Shown here piece by piece: positions 1 to 9,532 of a stretch of DNA of 64,000 nt. The notes under the pieces were generated by a model. That model did no database searches. It worked only from the letters and a program-made list of their open reading frames with translations, and had not been told where the DNA came from. Source of the stretch: Hyphomicrobiales bacterium (lineage in GTDB: Bacteria; Pseudomonadota; Alphaproteobacteria; Rhizobiales; Rhizobiaceae); contig UBMI01000002.1 in assembly GCA_900466475.1 (NCBI GenBank), positions 62,001 through 126,000 on the forward strand, written 5' to 3'. How positions within the stretch are numbered: the stretch's first letter is position 1; each line of letters opens with the position of its first letter. The translations under genes and the position numbers were made by a program.

Positions 1-640
1 TCACGACATTGGCATTCGAGGAAACGACTTCGATACCGGATTCGTAATCGTTGCGGCGGACATATTCCGCGTAAGCCGCATCGAGCACGAGCATGACATG
101 CTGCGGCAGCCCAGCCTGCAGACGGCGGATTTCGCCGACCGGGACATAGGTTCCGGTCGGATTGCCGGGATTGGCGATGAAGACGATCTTCGTCCTCTCA
201 GTCACCGCCGCAAGGATCGCGTCGACATCGACCGTATGATCCTTTTCCTTGACCACGACAGGCGTCGCTCCAGCCGCCATGGTCTGGATCTTGTAGATGA
301 GGAAACCGTGTTGGGTGACGATGCTCTCGTCGCCGGAGCCGAGATAGACATGGCAGAGCAGCGCAAGCAGCTCATCTGAGCCGTTGCCGCACAGAATATT
401 TGCCGGGTTGAGGCCATGCACTGAAGCAATCGCCTCGCGCAGCTCACGAGCCTGTCCATCCGGATAACGCTCGAGATTGCCTGCGGCTGCCTTGAATGCC
501 TCGATTGCCTTGGGGCTCGCGCCGAGCGGTGTCTCGTTGGAGGAGAGCTTGTAGACGCGGGCGACACCCGGCGCATGCTCCTTGCCCGGCACGTAGGCAG
601 CGATATCAAGAATACCGGGACGCGGAACGGGTTTGCTCAT
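1..640 (-). CDS. hisC: Histidinol-phosphate aminotransferase (partial)
   Basis: PLP-dependent class I/II aminotransferase that converts imidazole-acetol phosphate and glutamate to histidinol phosphate; rhizobial HisC-like enzymes may also act on aromatic amino acids. Only the N-terminal ~213 codons lie in the window, the rest is beyond base 1. The visible protein starts [20 protein letters not shown] and has the family stretches [10 protein letters not shown], the GNGSDELL substrate/PLP region and the ANPGNPTG motif. The PLP lysine falls outside the window. An in-frame GTG lies 12 bases upstream of the ATG chosen. It lies 100 bases downstream of a methyltransferase gene on the same strand and may share its transcript. 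Symbol is likely, but the biosynthetic versus broad-specificity assignment is inference. Confidence 0.88.
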   Translation of the reverse strand, partial: MSKPVPRPGILDIAAYVPGKEHAPGVARVYKLSSNETPLGASPKAIEAFKAAAGNLERYPDGQARELREAIASVHGLNPANILCGNGSDELLALLCHVYLGSGDESIVTQHGFLIYKIQTMAAGATPVVVKEKDHTVDVDAILAAVTERTKIVFIANPGNPTGTYVPVGEIRRLQAGLPQHVMLVLDAAYAEYVRRNDYESGIEVVSSNANVV

Positions 641-740
641 CTCAATGCTCACGGATCGACCTTCGAAATCGCCGGAAAGCCGGCGAAAGACTCGAGTGGC
701 ATTAAAGCGGAATGGCGTTTTTGTCGAGTACTGCGGTGTG

Positions 741-1481
741 CTAGCGGCTGCGCGTCGTCGGCACGCCGTGCGGCGCGAGCACGGGCACGAAGACACGTCG
801 GGACGCGCGGGCAGCAACCGGCAGGCCCTGATAAAGCCGCTTCTGTGCCTCGACGATAATGACACCGGAAAAAGCCGGCCAGAGTGCGCGGCCGATCCGC
901 TCGAAACCGCGGCGCAGGCGCAAGACGGCACGCAGTTTCGACGGCGGAAAGAACAGAGCCTCGGCCGTGGCGCCTGGCGTGAAATTGGTCTCGCGCAGCA
1001 GATGGGTCAGCTGACCGCGCGAATAGGGCCGGCCCGAACCGAAAGGCGTATGTTCCATCCGTGCCCAGACACCGCGCCGGTTCGGCACGACGATAACGAG
1101 GCGTCCGCCGGGCGCCAGCACCCGCCAGAGCTCTTTCAGCGTCTCGCGCGGACTTTCCGCAAATTCCAGCGAATGCACCATCAGCACGCGATCGATCGAA
1201 GAATCCGGCAGCGGCAACTCCTCGTCGAAGATCAGCGCAGTGGAGGAGAGCGAGCCGACAGGCCAGTTCACCGCCCCCTGCCCGGCCGGCATGAAGGCGA
1301 AGGTGCGTTCCGTATCGGCCTGGAACCGGTCGAGGAAGGGCACGGAATAACCGATGCCCACAAGCCGCTCCTGCGGCAGCCGGACCCACAGCGATGATAG
1401 CGCCATGGCAATCGACTGCTCGGCCATGCGCCCAAGCTCGGAATGATAGAATTGGCGAAGATCGACGATATCGGCGTGCAT
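741..1481 (-). CDS. Class I SAM-dependent methyltransferase
   Basis: A 246-residue protein with a Rossmann-type methyltransferase core: the acidic/hydrophobic stretch around [15 protein letters not shown] and [18 protein letters not shown] are typical of the Methyltransf_11 family (motifs II and III). The glycine-rich motif I ([14 protein letters not shown]) is degenerate compared with the usual GxGxG. The start chosen is [18 protein letters not shown]; an in-frame upstream start would add only 12 poorly conserved-looking residues. The gene is upstream of hisC in the same direction and divergent from gloB. The substrate cannot be told from sequence; it is not recognisably UbiE/UbiG. The C-terminal ~50 residues are basic and probably flexible. 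Confidence 0.8.
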   Translation of the reverse strand: MHADIVDLRQFYHSELGRMAEQSIAMALSSLWVRLPQERLVGIGYSVPFLDRFQADTERTFAFMPAGQGAVNWPVGSLSSTALIFDEELPLPDSSIDRVLMVHSLEFAESPRETLKELWRVLAPGGRLVIVVPNRRGVWARMEHTPFGSGRPYSRGQLTHLLRETNFTPGATAEALFFPPSKLRAVLRLRRGFERIGRALWPAFSGVIIVEAQKRLYQGLPVAARASRRVFVPVLAPHGVPTTRSR

Positions 1482-1571
1482 TATCTCAAATGTTATCAAT
1501 GACCGGTTGGACTTCAAGACCGGAACCTCTACATTCCCGGTCAGTTCGAGGGATAAGGGACTATTTGAGCG

Positions 1572-2342
1572 ATGAAACCTTTGGAATTAGATGTTTTTCT
1601 CTGCCGCAGCGACAATTTCGGTGTTCTGATCCATGACACGGAGACTGGGCAGACCGCTTCGATCGACGCGCCCGATGCGGCAGCTGTCGAGGCCGCTGCT
1701 GCGCGCCGCGGCTGGAACATCACCCATATCTTCACGACCCACCACCACATCGACCATGTGGAAGGCAATCTGGCGCTGAAAGAACAATACGGCCTTGAGA
1801 TCATCGGCCCGATCAACGAGGCTGTGGCCATTCCCGGCCTCGACAAGACGATGGGCGACGGCGACAGCTTCCTCTTTGGCGACCACACGGTCAATGTCAT
1901 CGAAACGCCCGGCCACACGGCAGGCCATATCTGTTACCACTTCCCCGACGACAAGCTGCTCTTCGCAGCCGATACGCTCTTTGCGCTCGGCTGCGGCCGC
2001 TTGTTCGAACGGCCGGCCGCCGACATGTGGCACTCACTGCAGAAGCTTGCCGTCCTTCCGGATGAGACCACCGTCTATTTCGGCCACGAATATACGCTCT
2101 CGAACGCCCGTTTTGCGGTTACCATCGACCCTGACAACGAGCGCCTGAAGAGCCGCGCCGCAGAAATCGAAGCGCTGCGGGCCGAAGGCAAGTTCACCAT
2201 TCCAACGACGCTGGGGCTCGAAAAGGAAACCAACCCCTTCCTGCGCGCCGCCGATCCTGCCATCCGCCGCAATCTGCTGATGGAAGGAAAGACCAACGAA
2301 GAGGTCTTCGCCGAAATCCGCAAGCGTAAGGACAATTTCTAG
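1572..2342 (+). CDS. gloB: Hydroxyacylglutathione hydrolase (glyoxalase II)
   Basis: Cytosolic metallo-beta-lactamase-fold thioesterase that hydrolyses S-D-lactoylglutathione to D-lactate and glutathione, the second step of methylglyoxal detoxification. The 256-residue length is normal for the family. The binuclear metal site is visible as THHHIDH at about residues 56-62, with further ligands in [12 protein letters not shown] and the [13 protein letters not shown] stretch, and GHEYT near residue 173. The C-terminal glutathione-binding domain (ETNPFLRA) is present. It is divergent from the methyltransferase/hisC pair and is followed after three bases by a cupin gene, so the two are probably cotranscribed. 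Confidence 0.95.
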   Translation: MKPLELDVFLCRSDNFGVLIHDTETGQTASIDAPDAAAVEAAAARRGWNITHIFTTHHHIDHVEGNLALKEQYGLEIIGPINEAVAIPGLDKTMGDGDSFLFGDHTVNVIETPGHTAGHICYHFPDDKLLFAADTLFALGCGRLFERPAADMWHSLQKLAVLPDETTVYFGHEYTLSNARFAVTIDPDNERLKSRAAEIEALRAEGKFTIPTTLGLEKETNPFLRAADPAIRRNLLMEGKTNEEVFAEIRKRKDNF

Positions 2343-2345
2343 GAC

Positions 2346-2783
2346 ATGGCTGGCACGGACCTGTCACCCGAGGAGATTATCCGCGAGCTCGGCATGCAGC
2401 CGCACCCCGAAGGCGGCTGGTACGTCCAGACCTTCCGAGACACGAATGGCGGCGAGCGCGGCCATTCGACGGCAATCTATTATCTGCTGGCCAAAGGGCA
2501 GCGCTCGCATTGGCATCGCGTGCATGACGCGGCAGAGGTCTGGCACTACTATGCCGGCGCGCCGCTGGCGCTCCATCGTTCCGAAGATGGTGGCAGCAGC
2601 GAGACGCTGAAACTCGGCACGGATATCGCCGGCGGCGAGCGGCCGCAGGCAATCATTCCCGCCAACTGGTGGCAATCGGCCGAAACCCTGGGCGACTATA
2701 CGCTGGTCGGCTGCACGGTTGCGCCCGGCTTCGAATTCTCCAGATTCGAAATGGCGCCGCCCGACTGGAAACCCGGTTCCTAG
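2346..2783 (+). CDS. Cupin-fold protein, DUF985 family
   Basis: A 145-residue small cupin of the DUF985 (Cupin_5) family. Family signatures seen are HPEGGWYVQTFRD near residue 18, the SHWHRVHDAAEVWHYYAG metal/sugar-binding barrel strands, and the PANWWQSAE segment followed by GCTVAPGFEFSRFEM. Members have a cupin barrel with conserved His/Glu positions, but the enzymatic reaction is not established; some are listed as epimerase-like. It begins three bases after the gloB stop codon, indicating translational proximity in one operon, and its 3' end overlaps by four bases the 3' end of the convergent exporter gene. Role in glyoxal metabolism would be speculation from position only. Confidence 0.85.
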   Translation: MAGTDLSPEEIIRELGMQPHPEGGWYVQTFRDTNGGERGHSTAIYYLLAKGQRSHWHRVHDAAEVWHYYAGAPLALHRSEDGGSSETLKLGTDIAGGERPQAIIPANWWQSAETLGDYTLVGCTVAPGFEFSRFEMAPPDWKPGS

Positions 2784-3673
2784 ATCTGCTCCGCCACAGG
2801 CTGCATTTGTGGCTTGCGGCGGAACATCTCCTGTGCGGCGAGCACCGCGCCACCCGTGATCAGCAGGCAGGCGAGCACAATACGCCAGCTCGGTTCGGCA
2901 ATTCCGAAGACTGTCAGTATCAGCGTCGAAAGCAGCGGTGCGGCATAGCTTGCAGCGCCGAGAATCTGGATATCACCGTTCTTGACCCCGTGATCCCAGG
3001 CATAGAAAGCCGCGCCGACCGGAAAGAGACCGAGACCGACCACCGCAATCCATTCGAAGCCCGTTTCCGGCCACACCGTCGTCTCCAGTCTCAGATGGCA
3101 GAGCAGCGAAAGAATTGATGTCGCAAGGCAGAAGCCGGTGACCACATCGGTCGAGACAGCATCGAAACGCCGCGTCAGCAGTGAATAGCCGGACCAGGTG
3201 AAGGCACAGAGGAAGGCCGCGCTATAACCGACCGTATATGCGCCGTCGAAATCGATGCCGTTGCGCCCAACGATCAGGAATGTGCCGCACAGCCCCGCCA
3301 GAGCGCCGACGATGTGGTACCAGCGCAGCTTCTCGCCCGGCAGCAGCGCCGAACCGACGACGATCAGCAGCGGCCACAGATAGGCAATCAGCCCAGCCTC
3401 AACCGCCGGCGCATTTCTCAGTGCAGTGAAGTAGAGGAAGTGGTAGCCGAACAGACCGGCAATGCCTGTTATCCAGACCTTTGCCGGCTGCTTCAGGAGC
3501 GCGATGCGCGACGGGTTGAAGGCGAGCACGAGAATGCCGGGAATACTGCCGATGGCAAAGCAGATGGCGGAAAGCTGGAATGGCGGCATCTTGCCGGAGG
3601 CGGCCGTAAAGAGTGCCAGGAACGACCACATCAGAATGGCCGTAAAACCGATCAGCGTTGCCCGAAGTTTCAC
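2780..3673 (-). CDS. EamA-family (DMT) inner-membrane exporter
   Basis: A 297-residue polytopic membrane protein with about ten hydrophobic helices arranged as two EamA repeats (e.g. LIGFTAILMWSFLALFTA at the N terminus, FPVGAAFYAWDHGVKNGD in the second repeat). The sequence features (PxxxxxxWPLLIVVGSALL, FYAWDHGVK) resemble the YddG aromatic amino acid exporter subgroup of the drug/metabolite transporter superfamily. The start codon is GTG, preceded closely by the strong ribosome-binding run GGGGGA. The stop overlaps that of the convergent cupin gene by four bases. Substrate is inferred; only the transporter class is secure. Confidence 0.88.
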   Translation of the reverse strand: MKLRATLIGFTAILMWSFLALFTAASGKMPPFQLSAICFAIGSIPGILVLAFNPSRIALLKQPAKVWITGIAGLFGYHFLYFTALRNAPAVEAGLIAYLWPLLIVVGSALLPGEKLRWYHIVGALAGLCGTFLIVGRNGIDFDGAYTVGYSAAFLCAFTWSGYSLLTRRFDAVSTDVVTGFCLATSILSLLCHLRLETTVWPETGFEWIAVVGLGLFPVGAAFYAWDHGVKNGDIQILGAASYAAPLLSTLILTVFGIAEPSWRIVLACLLITGGAVLAAQEMFRRKPQMQPVAEQI

Positions 3674-3714
3674 CTGTCCCCCTTGCGGAGACTTGTCAAA
3701 GCTCCGTCAGCTGC

Positions 3715-4488
3715 TCACACGCCGTATTTCACGGCAGTGATTGTCACCGTTCCGTATTCCGTGGGAATGCGGACGTAGACCGGAGCATATACATTCGCCG
3801 CCTGAGCCTTGGCAAACCAGATCTCCATACGATTGCTCTTGCTGAGATAGTCGAGATCCTTGCGGCCCTTCTTGTAGCCGGAGCGCGGAATGAAGCGTAC
3901 GCTGCAGACGGTCGCCTTGCCCTTGAACCCATCCGTCGAGAAATCCTCGTCACCTTTCGGCGAAAGCACGAGGTCCATCCGTGTCTCGCCGTCAAAGATG
4001 GGCAGTTTCTGGGCGCACACATTGGTATCGCCAGTGAAGATCAGGCCCGAAATCGGATCGAGCACGGAGCGCATGTCGCCCTGCGTCACCGGAATCCAAT
4101 TCTTTGGCCGCCGCGGCTCGGGTGTGGTGGTAGCAGAGACGATATTGCCGTTGCGATAGCTGACCTCATAGGTCCGCACCTTCTTGCCGGTCTTGTAATA
4201 GAGAACGTATTTTGCTGCCTGCAGGCGGTCGTTTCGTACCACGCCGCTGACACTGGTCTTGGCAAGGATATCGGTGACGAGATCGGCAAGACCGGCCGAT
4301 TTGATATCGCCGTCAATATTGTAGCTGTGATCGTCTTCGATCTTGGTCAGGAAGGCTGCCCGCGCGATCGTCAGCCCTGCAAGGGCGACCTTGTACTCCG
4401 TACGGTGCTGTATCTCGCTTGCACCCGCTGGCAAGGCCAGAAGCGCCGCAAATGCCGAAGCCGTTATTCGTCTGCCGAGATGAGCCAT
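3715..4488 (-). CDS. Exported DUF3108 protein
   Basis: A 257-residue predicted periplasmic protein. Chosen start [20 protein letters not shown] gives a clear signal peptide with likely cleavage after AGAS; the reading frame extends 54 codons further upstream but that part looks non-coding. The mature part matches the DUF3108 pattern seen in alphaproteobacteria ([32 protein letters not shown], then a C-terminal [21 protein letters not shown]). These proteins are predicted beta-rich and of unknown function, possibly envelope-associated. It is divergent from rpmB and lies 41 bases downstream of the exporter gene start. No partner can be proposed from context. Confidence 0.82.
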   Translation of the reverse strand: MAHLGRRITASAFAALLALPAGASEIQHRTEYKVALAGLTIARAAFLTKIEDDHSYNIDGDIKSAGLADLVTDILAKTSVSGVVRNDRLQAAKYVLYYKTGKKVRTYEVSYRNGNIVSATTTPEPRRPKNWIPVTQGDMRSVLDPISGLIFTGDTNVCAQKLPIFDGETRMDLVLSPKGDEDFSTDGFKGKATVCSVRFIPRSGYKKGRKDLDYLSKSNRMEIWFAKAQAANVYAPVYVRIPTEYGTVTITAVKYGV

Positions 4489-4729
4489 AGTGAGAGCCTT
4501 GTCTTGCTGGGCCGCTTGCGCCCTTGCATTGCGGTCTATACTCCTGCCGCAACGCGAAGAAAACAGCAGCTTTTTGACAGAATTGCGGGAAAGGCCAAGG
4601 TTTGGCTTGACGGGCGCGGCCTGTCTGACTATAGAACCGCAACTTTCCAATCATGGCCTGATGGATTGCGCAGCTGGTTGTTGCCGGATTGTCATCCAAT
4701 GGCCCGAGAAAAACAAGAATAGGTGTTCC

Positions 4730-5032
4730 ATGTCCCGCATGTGCGAATTGACCGGCAAGGCAGTCCTGACTGGTAACAATGTCAGCCATGCCAACAACAA
4801 GACCAAGCGCCGGTTCCTCCCGAACCTGTGCCAGGTTACGCTGATCTCCGATGCGCTCGGTCAGCGTTACCGTCTTCGCGTTTCGGCTGCTGCTCTTCGT
4901 TCCGTTGAGCACCGTGGCGGCCTCGATGCCTTCCTGCTGAAGGCTAGCGAAAACGAACTTTCGATGCGCGCTCGTCTGCTGCGCCGTCAGATCGTCAAGA
5001 AGACCGCTGAAGCCGCTGCTGTCGCAGCCTAA
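4730..5032 (+). CDS. rpmB: 50S ribosomal protein L28
   Basis: Small basic protein of the large ribosomal subunit, 100 residues including the alphaproteobacterial C-terminal extension. The L28 signature is clear: [20 protein letters not shown] followed by [13 protein letters not shown], and a Lys/Arg-rich C-terminal half. The start was set at the [10 protein letters not shown] methionine, although the frame stays open upstream to about 4490. It is monocistronic: the 240-base upstream gap is shared with the divergent DUF3108 gene and a long hairpin follows the stop. Confidence 0.97.
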   Translation: MSRMCELTGKAVLTGNNVSHANNKTKRRFLPNLCQVTLISDALGQRYRLRVSAAALRSVEHRGGLDAFLLKASENELSMRARLLRRQIVKKTAEAAAVAA

Positions 5033-5059
5033 GCTTCGACGACGTCTTTCGAAAGCTTC

Positions 5060-5096
5060 AAAAGGCTTGCACGGATAACATCCGGACAGGCCTTTT
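5060..5096 (+). terminator. Probable rpmB transcription terminator
   Basis: A long stem-loop starting 28 bases after the rpmB stop: AAAAGGC (5060-5066) pairs with GCCTTTT (5090-5096), enclosing an inner stem GGAT-AAC-ATCC. The 3' arm supplies the T run. It separates rpmB from yhhQ. Confidence 0.6.
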
Positions 5097-5131
5097 GCTT
5101 TGCCAGCCTTTAGGCCTAAATTTTACTCCAA

Positions 5132-5160
5132 CTGGTGGCATCACCCAGGATAAAAAAATG
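5132..5160 (+). promoter_or_regulatory. Candidate preQ1-I-like riboswitch at the yhhQ start
   Basis: Immediately before yhhQ there is a short hairpin CTGG (5132-5135) with CCAG (5145-5148), loop TGGCATCAC, followed by the A-rich tail GATAAAAAA and the ATG. This layout (short GC stem, C/A-rich loop containing CACCC at its 3' edge, A-rich tail) resembles type I preQ1 aptamers, where a loop trinucleotide pairs with the end of the tail. Here loop CAT (5139-5141) could pair with the ATG start codon (5158-5160). The loop is about three bases shorter than the usual consensus, so the assignment is tentative, but the downstream gene is a known target class. Confidence 0.4.
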
Positions 5161-5793
5161 CTGAAGACCCGCTATACGTTGGCCTATGTCGCCCTGATGA
5201 CGCTTGTCGTCGTCGCCTCCAATTTTCTCGTCCAGTTTCCGCTGAAGGCCACGATTGCCGGTATCAATCTTGCCGACATTCTGACCTGGGGCGCCTTCTC
5301 CTATCCGATCGCCTTCCTGATCACCGACCTGACGAACCGCCAGTTCGGTCCACAGGCTGCGCGTAAAGTGGTTTTCGCCGGCTTTGTCGTCGGTGTCGCC
5401 CTTTCCTTCTTCACCTCGGTTCCGCGTATCGCGATCGCCTCCGGCTCGGCCTATCTTGCTGGCCAGCTTCTCGATATCGCCGTCTTCAACCGTCTACGCC
5501 GTCAGGCCTGGTGGCGCGCCCCGCTCGTCGGCTCGTTGATCGGTTCGGCGCTGGACACGGTGATGTTCTTCTCGCTGTCCTTCGCCGCCTTCTTTGTCTT
5601 CCTCGGCCCGAACGAACCGTTCGCGCTGGAAAACGCACCGATCCTCGGTGTCCTTTCAACGGAAGCCCCACGCTGGATCTCGTGGGCACTGGGTGATTTC
5701 TTGGTGAAGATGCTTGTCGGCCTGGTGATGCTGCTGCCCTACGGCGCACTCATGAACGTGTTGCGTCCGATGCAGTCCGCTGCGGCACGGTAA
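5158..5793 (+). CDS. yhhQ: Queuosine precursor transporter, YhhQ/VUT family
   Basis: A 211-residue inner-membrane protein with about six hydrophobic helices. COG1738 members import queuosine precursors (preQ0/preQ1) for tRNA modification. Typical features are the N-terminal TLAYVALMTLVVVASNFLVQ helix, the ITDLTNRQFGPQAARKVVF loop (family-characteristic D-L-x-N-x-x-x-G), and LIGSALDTVMFFSLSF. The ATG at 5158 was chosen over an in-frame upstream codon at 5095 because it has AGGA directly upstream and starts at the conserved region. The leader contains a possible preQ1-like aptamer, which would fit the substrate. Confidence 0.9.
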   Translation: MLKTRYTLAYVALMTLVVVASNFLVQFPLKATIAGINLADILTWGAFSYPIAFLITDLTNRQFGPQAARKVVFAGFVVGVALSFFTSVPRIAIASGSAYLAGQLLDIAVFNRLRRQAWWRAPLVGSLIGSALDTVMFFSLSFAAFFVFLGPNEPFALENAPILGVLSTEAPRWISWALGDFLVKMLVGLVMLLPYGALMNVLRPMQSAAAR

Positions 5794-5890
5794 ATACCGC
5801 CGCACAATCAGCCGTCACCTTGCTCCCGCTTGGATGGACATTGTTTCTGGTCGAGCGACCCAGGAAAACGCTCTGACCATGAATGCTGGA

Positions 5891-5924
5891 CGGACTGGCT
5901 GCAGGCTTTGCTGCAGCCAGTCCG
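5891..5924. repeat. Perfect 14-bp inverted repeat between convergent genes
   Basis: CGGACTGGCTGCAG (5891-5904) is perfectly complementary to CTGCAGCCAGTCCG (5911-5924), with a six-base loop GCTTTG. It sits between the ends of yhhQ and the kinase-like gene. No T tract follows on either strand, so it is either a bidirectional transcript-end hairpin or an intergenic palindrome of the type found in rhizobial genomes. Confidence 0.75.
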
Positions 5925-5952
5925 AGCGCTGATAGCAACACCGGCCACGGAT

Positions 5953-6513
5953 TCACGAAGCCCGAGGGCGCTTTGCAATCACCGCCGGATGGTTCAGTAC
6001 GTCGGCAACAAGATCTCCCAGGGGACGCGATGAGTCGAGGCGCAGGACTGGCCTCGTCACCGTCCTTAGCCACTCTTCATGCCCAACGAGGCTGCGGTGT
6101 TCCGGTCCGGCCGTATCATAGCTCTGGGCCCATTCCATGAAGGCGCGGCTTTGCACGGCCATGTCGCCACCGGGCCTGATCCGCTCGCCATAGCGGGCAT
6201 CCTCGCGCATGCGGATGCGCTCCATGCGCAAGATTGGATCGATCGTCAGGAAAACGACCAGATCATAAAGCGGTTCGAAGTCCGCACCCCATTTCAGGGC
6301 CGAGCCGGATAGCACCCAGCCAGCATCGGGCCGCGCTTCCTGTTGGAGCATCGCGACGCGAGCGCTCACTTCGCGCTGCGTCGTGAAGGGCGGATCGGTC
6401 GGCATCCAGAAGAAATGGTCGGTATCGAGATGGCGGATGCCGAGTATGTCGGCCAGCGCCAGGCCGAGCGTGGTCGTGCCGGAGCCCGAAGCGCCCGTGA
6501 TATGGATGTGCAT
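5953..6513 (-). CDS. P-loop nucleotide kinase-like ATPase
   Basis: A 186-residue protein beginning MHIHITGASGSGTTTLGLAL: the Walker A motif GASGSGTTT is within the first 15 residues, as in adenylate kinase, shikimate kinase and uridine kinase-like proteins. A lid-like arginine-rich region (RMERIRMREDARYGERI) lies near residue 100, and DTDHFFW is an acid motif after the first helix. It resembles the stand-alone AAA_17/AAA_18 proteins annotated as adenylate-kinase-related. The substrate is unknown. It is convergent with yhhQ and is separated by 78 bases from the end of the upstream esterase-like gene on the same strand. Confidence 0.78.
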   Translation of the reverse strand: MHIHITGASGSGTTTLGLALADILGIRHLDTDHFFWMPTDPPFTTQREVSARVAMLQQEARPDAGWVLSGSALKWGADFEPLYDLVVFLTIDPILRMERIRMREDARYGERIRPGGDMAVQSRAFMEWAQSYDTAGPEHRSLVGHEEWLRTVTRPVLRLDSSRPLGDLVADVLNHPAVIAKRPRAS

Positions 6514-6591
6514 GATACGCTCTCGTAAGGGGTGATATCCGCAAGGGACGGACCGAATAGCGCAGAGTTGTGACAGCCATTCGACGGCCGC

Positions 6592-7596
6592 TCAATCGAT
6601 GAGTCTGAACTCCAGCATCAGATTGCGCTGAAGGATGGAGTGATTGTCGTCAGACACCAGGATGACATGCGTCGTGCCATCGGCTGCCTGGAAGGTATCG
6701 ATCCCTTCCATATTGTCGATATTGTAGTTGAAATTGCCCTCGACGAGCAGTTCCCCATTCACAATGGCGCCAGGTTTGATATCCGCCCCCTTGATGCGGC
6801 GGATGCGCATGCCGATGCCTTCGGCCATGTTGAAGCGCCGCTCCAGAAGAAGCAGATCGCCATCCGGCAGGAAGGCGCCGTCAGTCACATCGAAGCTGCC
6901 GTCCTTCTCGACGGTAAACTGCCCTTTCAACGGCCCGTCCAGAATAGCCGCAAGCCGGTTGCCGTCCTCATCCAGGCTACGTTCGGTCACGATCAGGGGC
7001 GCGCCCTTCAGCGGGCTTGAGGCAGGGGCCACGACGACAGTTTCAATTCCACGGTTCGACCGCATCTCATCGCGGGGAACGAGGATCCCGACAGTCGACA
7101 GGGATCGTGAGTCGAGAAAACCTGGATCCGGATAGACGTCGACGCGATGATACTGTTCGAAGGACACAAGAAGCCTGTCGCCATCCAGCGCGAGGCCCTC
7201 GGCATCCATATGTCCCTTACCCTCATAGGTCCGGCCGACCCGATCCCGCATCGGCGTGATCTCGACACCGGAAAGACCGGAGAGCCTGCCATTGGCATCA
7301 CGTTCGATGCTGCCCGTCAGCCAGTGCCCGGTATCGAGAACGCCAACGAAACTCTTGCCGTCAGGGCGCATGCGGATGGAAGAAAGCGAGCCGAAGAGCG
7401 AATTGCTCGACACCATCTCCAGCCCGCCGATAAACTCCAGCGGACCGAAACGGGTTTCGTCGCGACCGATATGGAAATCCGAAATCTTGCGGCTGACGAT
7501 CTTCGCAGGCTCGCCCGCGCCCGCTTGCGCGCTTGAGAACCCTGTTGCGAGGCAGAGGGCGACCAGAGCCACGCGAGACAGGTTTTCAAACGCCAT
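6592..7596 (-). CDS. Secreted esterase-like phytase-family protein
   Basis: A 334-residue protein with a signal peptide (MAFENLSRVALVALCLATGF, likely cleavage after AQA). The mature part has the repeated beta-propeller-like strands of the Phytase-like (esterase-like activity of phytase) family, PF13449: FGPLEFIGGLEM, GKSFVGVLDTGHWL, DAEGLALDGDRLLVSFEQY, GIETVVVAP and NIDNMEGIDTF. The start was chosen at 7596 because it gives a signal peptide and avoids overlap with cobT; the frame stays open to 7671. It follows cobT by 22 bases on the same strand and could be cotranscribed, but a role in cobalamin synthesis is not indicated. Enzyme specificity unknown. Confidence 0.82.
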   Translation of the reverse strand: MAFENLSRVALVALCLATGFSSAQAGAGEPAKIVSRKISDFHIGRDETRFGPLEFIGGLEMVSSNSLFGSLSSIRMRPDGKSFVGVLDTGHWLTGSIERDANGRLSGLSGVEITPMRDRVGRTYEGKGHMDAEGLALDGDRLLVSFEQYHRVDVYPDPGFLDSRSLSTVGILVPRDEMRSNRGIETVVVAPASSPLKGAPLIVTERSLDEDGNRLAAILDGPLKGQFTVEKDGSFDVTDGAFLPDGDLLLLERRFNMAEGIGMRIRRIKGADIKPGAIVNGELLVEGNFNYNIDNMEGIDTFQAADGTTHVILVSDDNHSILQRNLMLEFRLID

Positions 7597-7618
7597 ACGG
7601 AGTTTCCCCGAGACTATA

Positions 7619-9520
7619 TCAACCAGCGCGGCGCAGACGGCCACCGCGCGGCTGTGTGGCATGATCCTCAAACAATTCGGCTAGCTGCTCGGTCATGGCG
7701 CCGGCAAGCTCGTCGGCATCGACGATCGTCACGGCACGGCGATAGTAGCGCGTGACGTCATGGCCGATGCCAATTGCCAGAAGCTCGACCGGAGAACGCG
7801 TCTCGATCTGCTCGATCACGGCGCGCAGGTGTCGCTCCAGATAATTGCCCGGATTGACCGACAGCGTGGAATCATCGACTGGCGCACCATCCGAAATCAT
7901 CATCAGGATGCGGCGCTGTTCGCGCCGTGCCAGCAGGCGATTGTGCGCCCAGATCAGCGCCTCGCCATCGATGTTTTCCTTGAGCAGGCCTTCTCGCATC
8001 ATCAAGCCGAGATTGCTGCGTGCCCGCCGCCACGGAGCGTCGGCAGACTTGTAGACGATATGGCGCAGGTCGTTGAGACGGCCTGGTGTCTGCGGCTTGC
8101 CATTCGCAAGCCAGTTCTCGCGCGCCTGACCGCCCTTCCAGGCCTTCGTCGTGAAGCCGAGGATTTCCACCTTGACGCCGCAACGTTCGAGCGTGCGCGC
8201 CAGGATATCGGCGCAGGTCGCCGCAACAGTGATCGGCCGGCCGCGCATTGAGCCGGAATTGTCGATGAGCAGCGTCACGACTGTATCGCGGAACTGCGTA
8301 TCGCGCTCCATCTTGAAGGAGAGAGGCTGCGTCGGGTCGATGATGATGCGCTGCAGACGGGCCGTATCGAGATAGCCTTCCTCGAGATCGAAATCCCAGG
8401 AACGGTTCTGCTGCGCCATCAGCTTGCGCTGCAGACGGTTGGCAAGGCGACCGACAGCTCCCTGCAGGTGCGCCAGTTGCTTGTCGAGGAAGGCGCGCAG
8501 GCGCTCCAGTTCGGCGGCATCGCACAGCTCTTCGGCCGTGATGATTTCGTCGAACTCTTCCGTATAGACGTGGTAATCGACCTTCTCGTTGAAATCGGCA
8601 AACGGCGTATTCGGACGGCGGGTTTCGCCCGGCGTCTCGGAATCGTCCTCGCCCTCTTCCATCATGTCGTCGTCGGAGATTTCGGCGCCTTCAGTCTCGC
8701 CGTCCTCCATTTGCTCATCGGAGACTTCGCTGTCCTCGACAGGCGCGGCATCGCTGCCGGCATCCTCGTCGACTTCACCCTCGTTCTGCTCGTCACCGGT
8801 CGGCTGATCATTGTCGTTGGACTGATCGTCGTCATCCGAATTGCTGTCGTCATCGCCATATTCCTCAGCCATCTCCATGGCCGAGAGCATGTTGCGGATG
8901 ACCTTCGAGAAGGCCTGCTGGTCGTTGATGACGCCGGAGAGATTGTCGAGCTCGCTACCGGCCTTGTCTTCGATGAAGGAACGCCACAGGTCGAGCACCT
9001 TGCCAGCCGAGGCCGGCGGCTTCTGACCGGTGAGCTTCTCGCGCACCATCATGGCGACAGCCTCGCCGATCGGCGCATCTTCCTGTCGTTCGATGCCGGT
9101 GAAATTCGCCTTCGCGTATTTCTCGTCCGTCATGGAACGCAGGTTTGCAGCCATGCCTTCCATGCGCAGCGAACCGATCGATTCCACCCGCGCCTGCTCG
9201 ACAGCGTCGAAGATCGCCCGAGCATCGGAGCCCTGCGGCGCCATGGTCGAATGGACCTTCTCGTCGTGGCAGGCGATACGAAGCGCCATGGAATCGCCAA
9301 GCCCACGCGTCACCGCCAGCTCATGCGCCGTCGGCCGCTTGGAAAGCTCCGGCAGACGGATACGCTCGCCCGTCATGCCGGGACGCTCATTGGCAAAAGC
9401 CACCTCGACCTGGTCGTCACCGGCGATTGCGCGCACGCAACCGGTTATCGCACGCCGCAACGGCTCGACATCGACAGGCGCACCGGGCTTTGCTTTCGAA
9501 TTGTCACCACGAGATGCCAT
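7619..9520 (-). CDS. cobT: Aerobic cobaltochelatase subunit CobT
   Basis: Component of the CobNST chelatase that inserts cobalt into hydrogenobyrinic acid a,c-diamide in aerobic B12 synthesis. The 633-residue protein has an N-terminal helical part, a highly acidic low-complexity linker (about residues 222-298, mostly Asp/Glu), and a C-terminal von Willebrand A domain with the MIDAS motif DNSGS at 420-424. CobT stimulates the CobS AAA ring, analogous to BchD/ChlD. It starts 12 bases after the cobS stop, so cobS and cobT form one operon. CobN, the large subunit, is not in this window. Confidence 0.97.
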   Translation of the reverse strand: MASRGDNSKAKPGAPVDVEPLRRAITGCVRAIAGDDQVEVAFANERPGMTGERIRLPELSKRPTAHELAVTRGLGDSMALRIACHDEKVHSTMAPQGSDARAIFDAVEQARVESIGSLRMEGMAANLRSMTDEKYAKANFTGIERQEDAPIGEAVAMMVREKLTGQKPPASAGKVLDLWRSFIEDKAGSELDNLSGVINDQQAFSKVIRNMLSAMEMAEEYGDDDSNSDDDDQSNDNDQPTGDEQNEGEVDEDAGSDAAPVEDSEVSDEQMEDGETEGAEISDDDMMEEGEDDSETPGETRRPNTPFADFNEKVDYHVYTEEFDEIITAEELCDAAELERLRAFLDKQLAHLQGAVGRLANRLQRKLMAQQNRSWDFDLEEGYLDTARLQRIIIDPTQPLSFKMERDTQFRDTVVTLLIDNSGSMRGRPITVAATCADILARTLERCGVKVEILGFTTKAWKGGQARENWLANGKPQTPGRLNDLRHIVYKSADAPWRRARSNLGLMMREGLLKENIDGEALIWAHNRLLARREQRRILMMISDGAPVDDSTLSVNPGNYLERHLRAVIEQIETRSPVELLAIGIGHDVTRYYRRAVTIVDADELAGAMTEQLAELFEDHATQPRGGRLRRAG

Positions 9521-9532
9521 GATCGACTGGCC

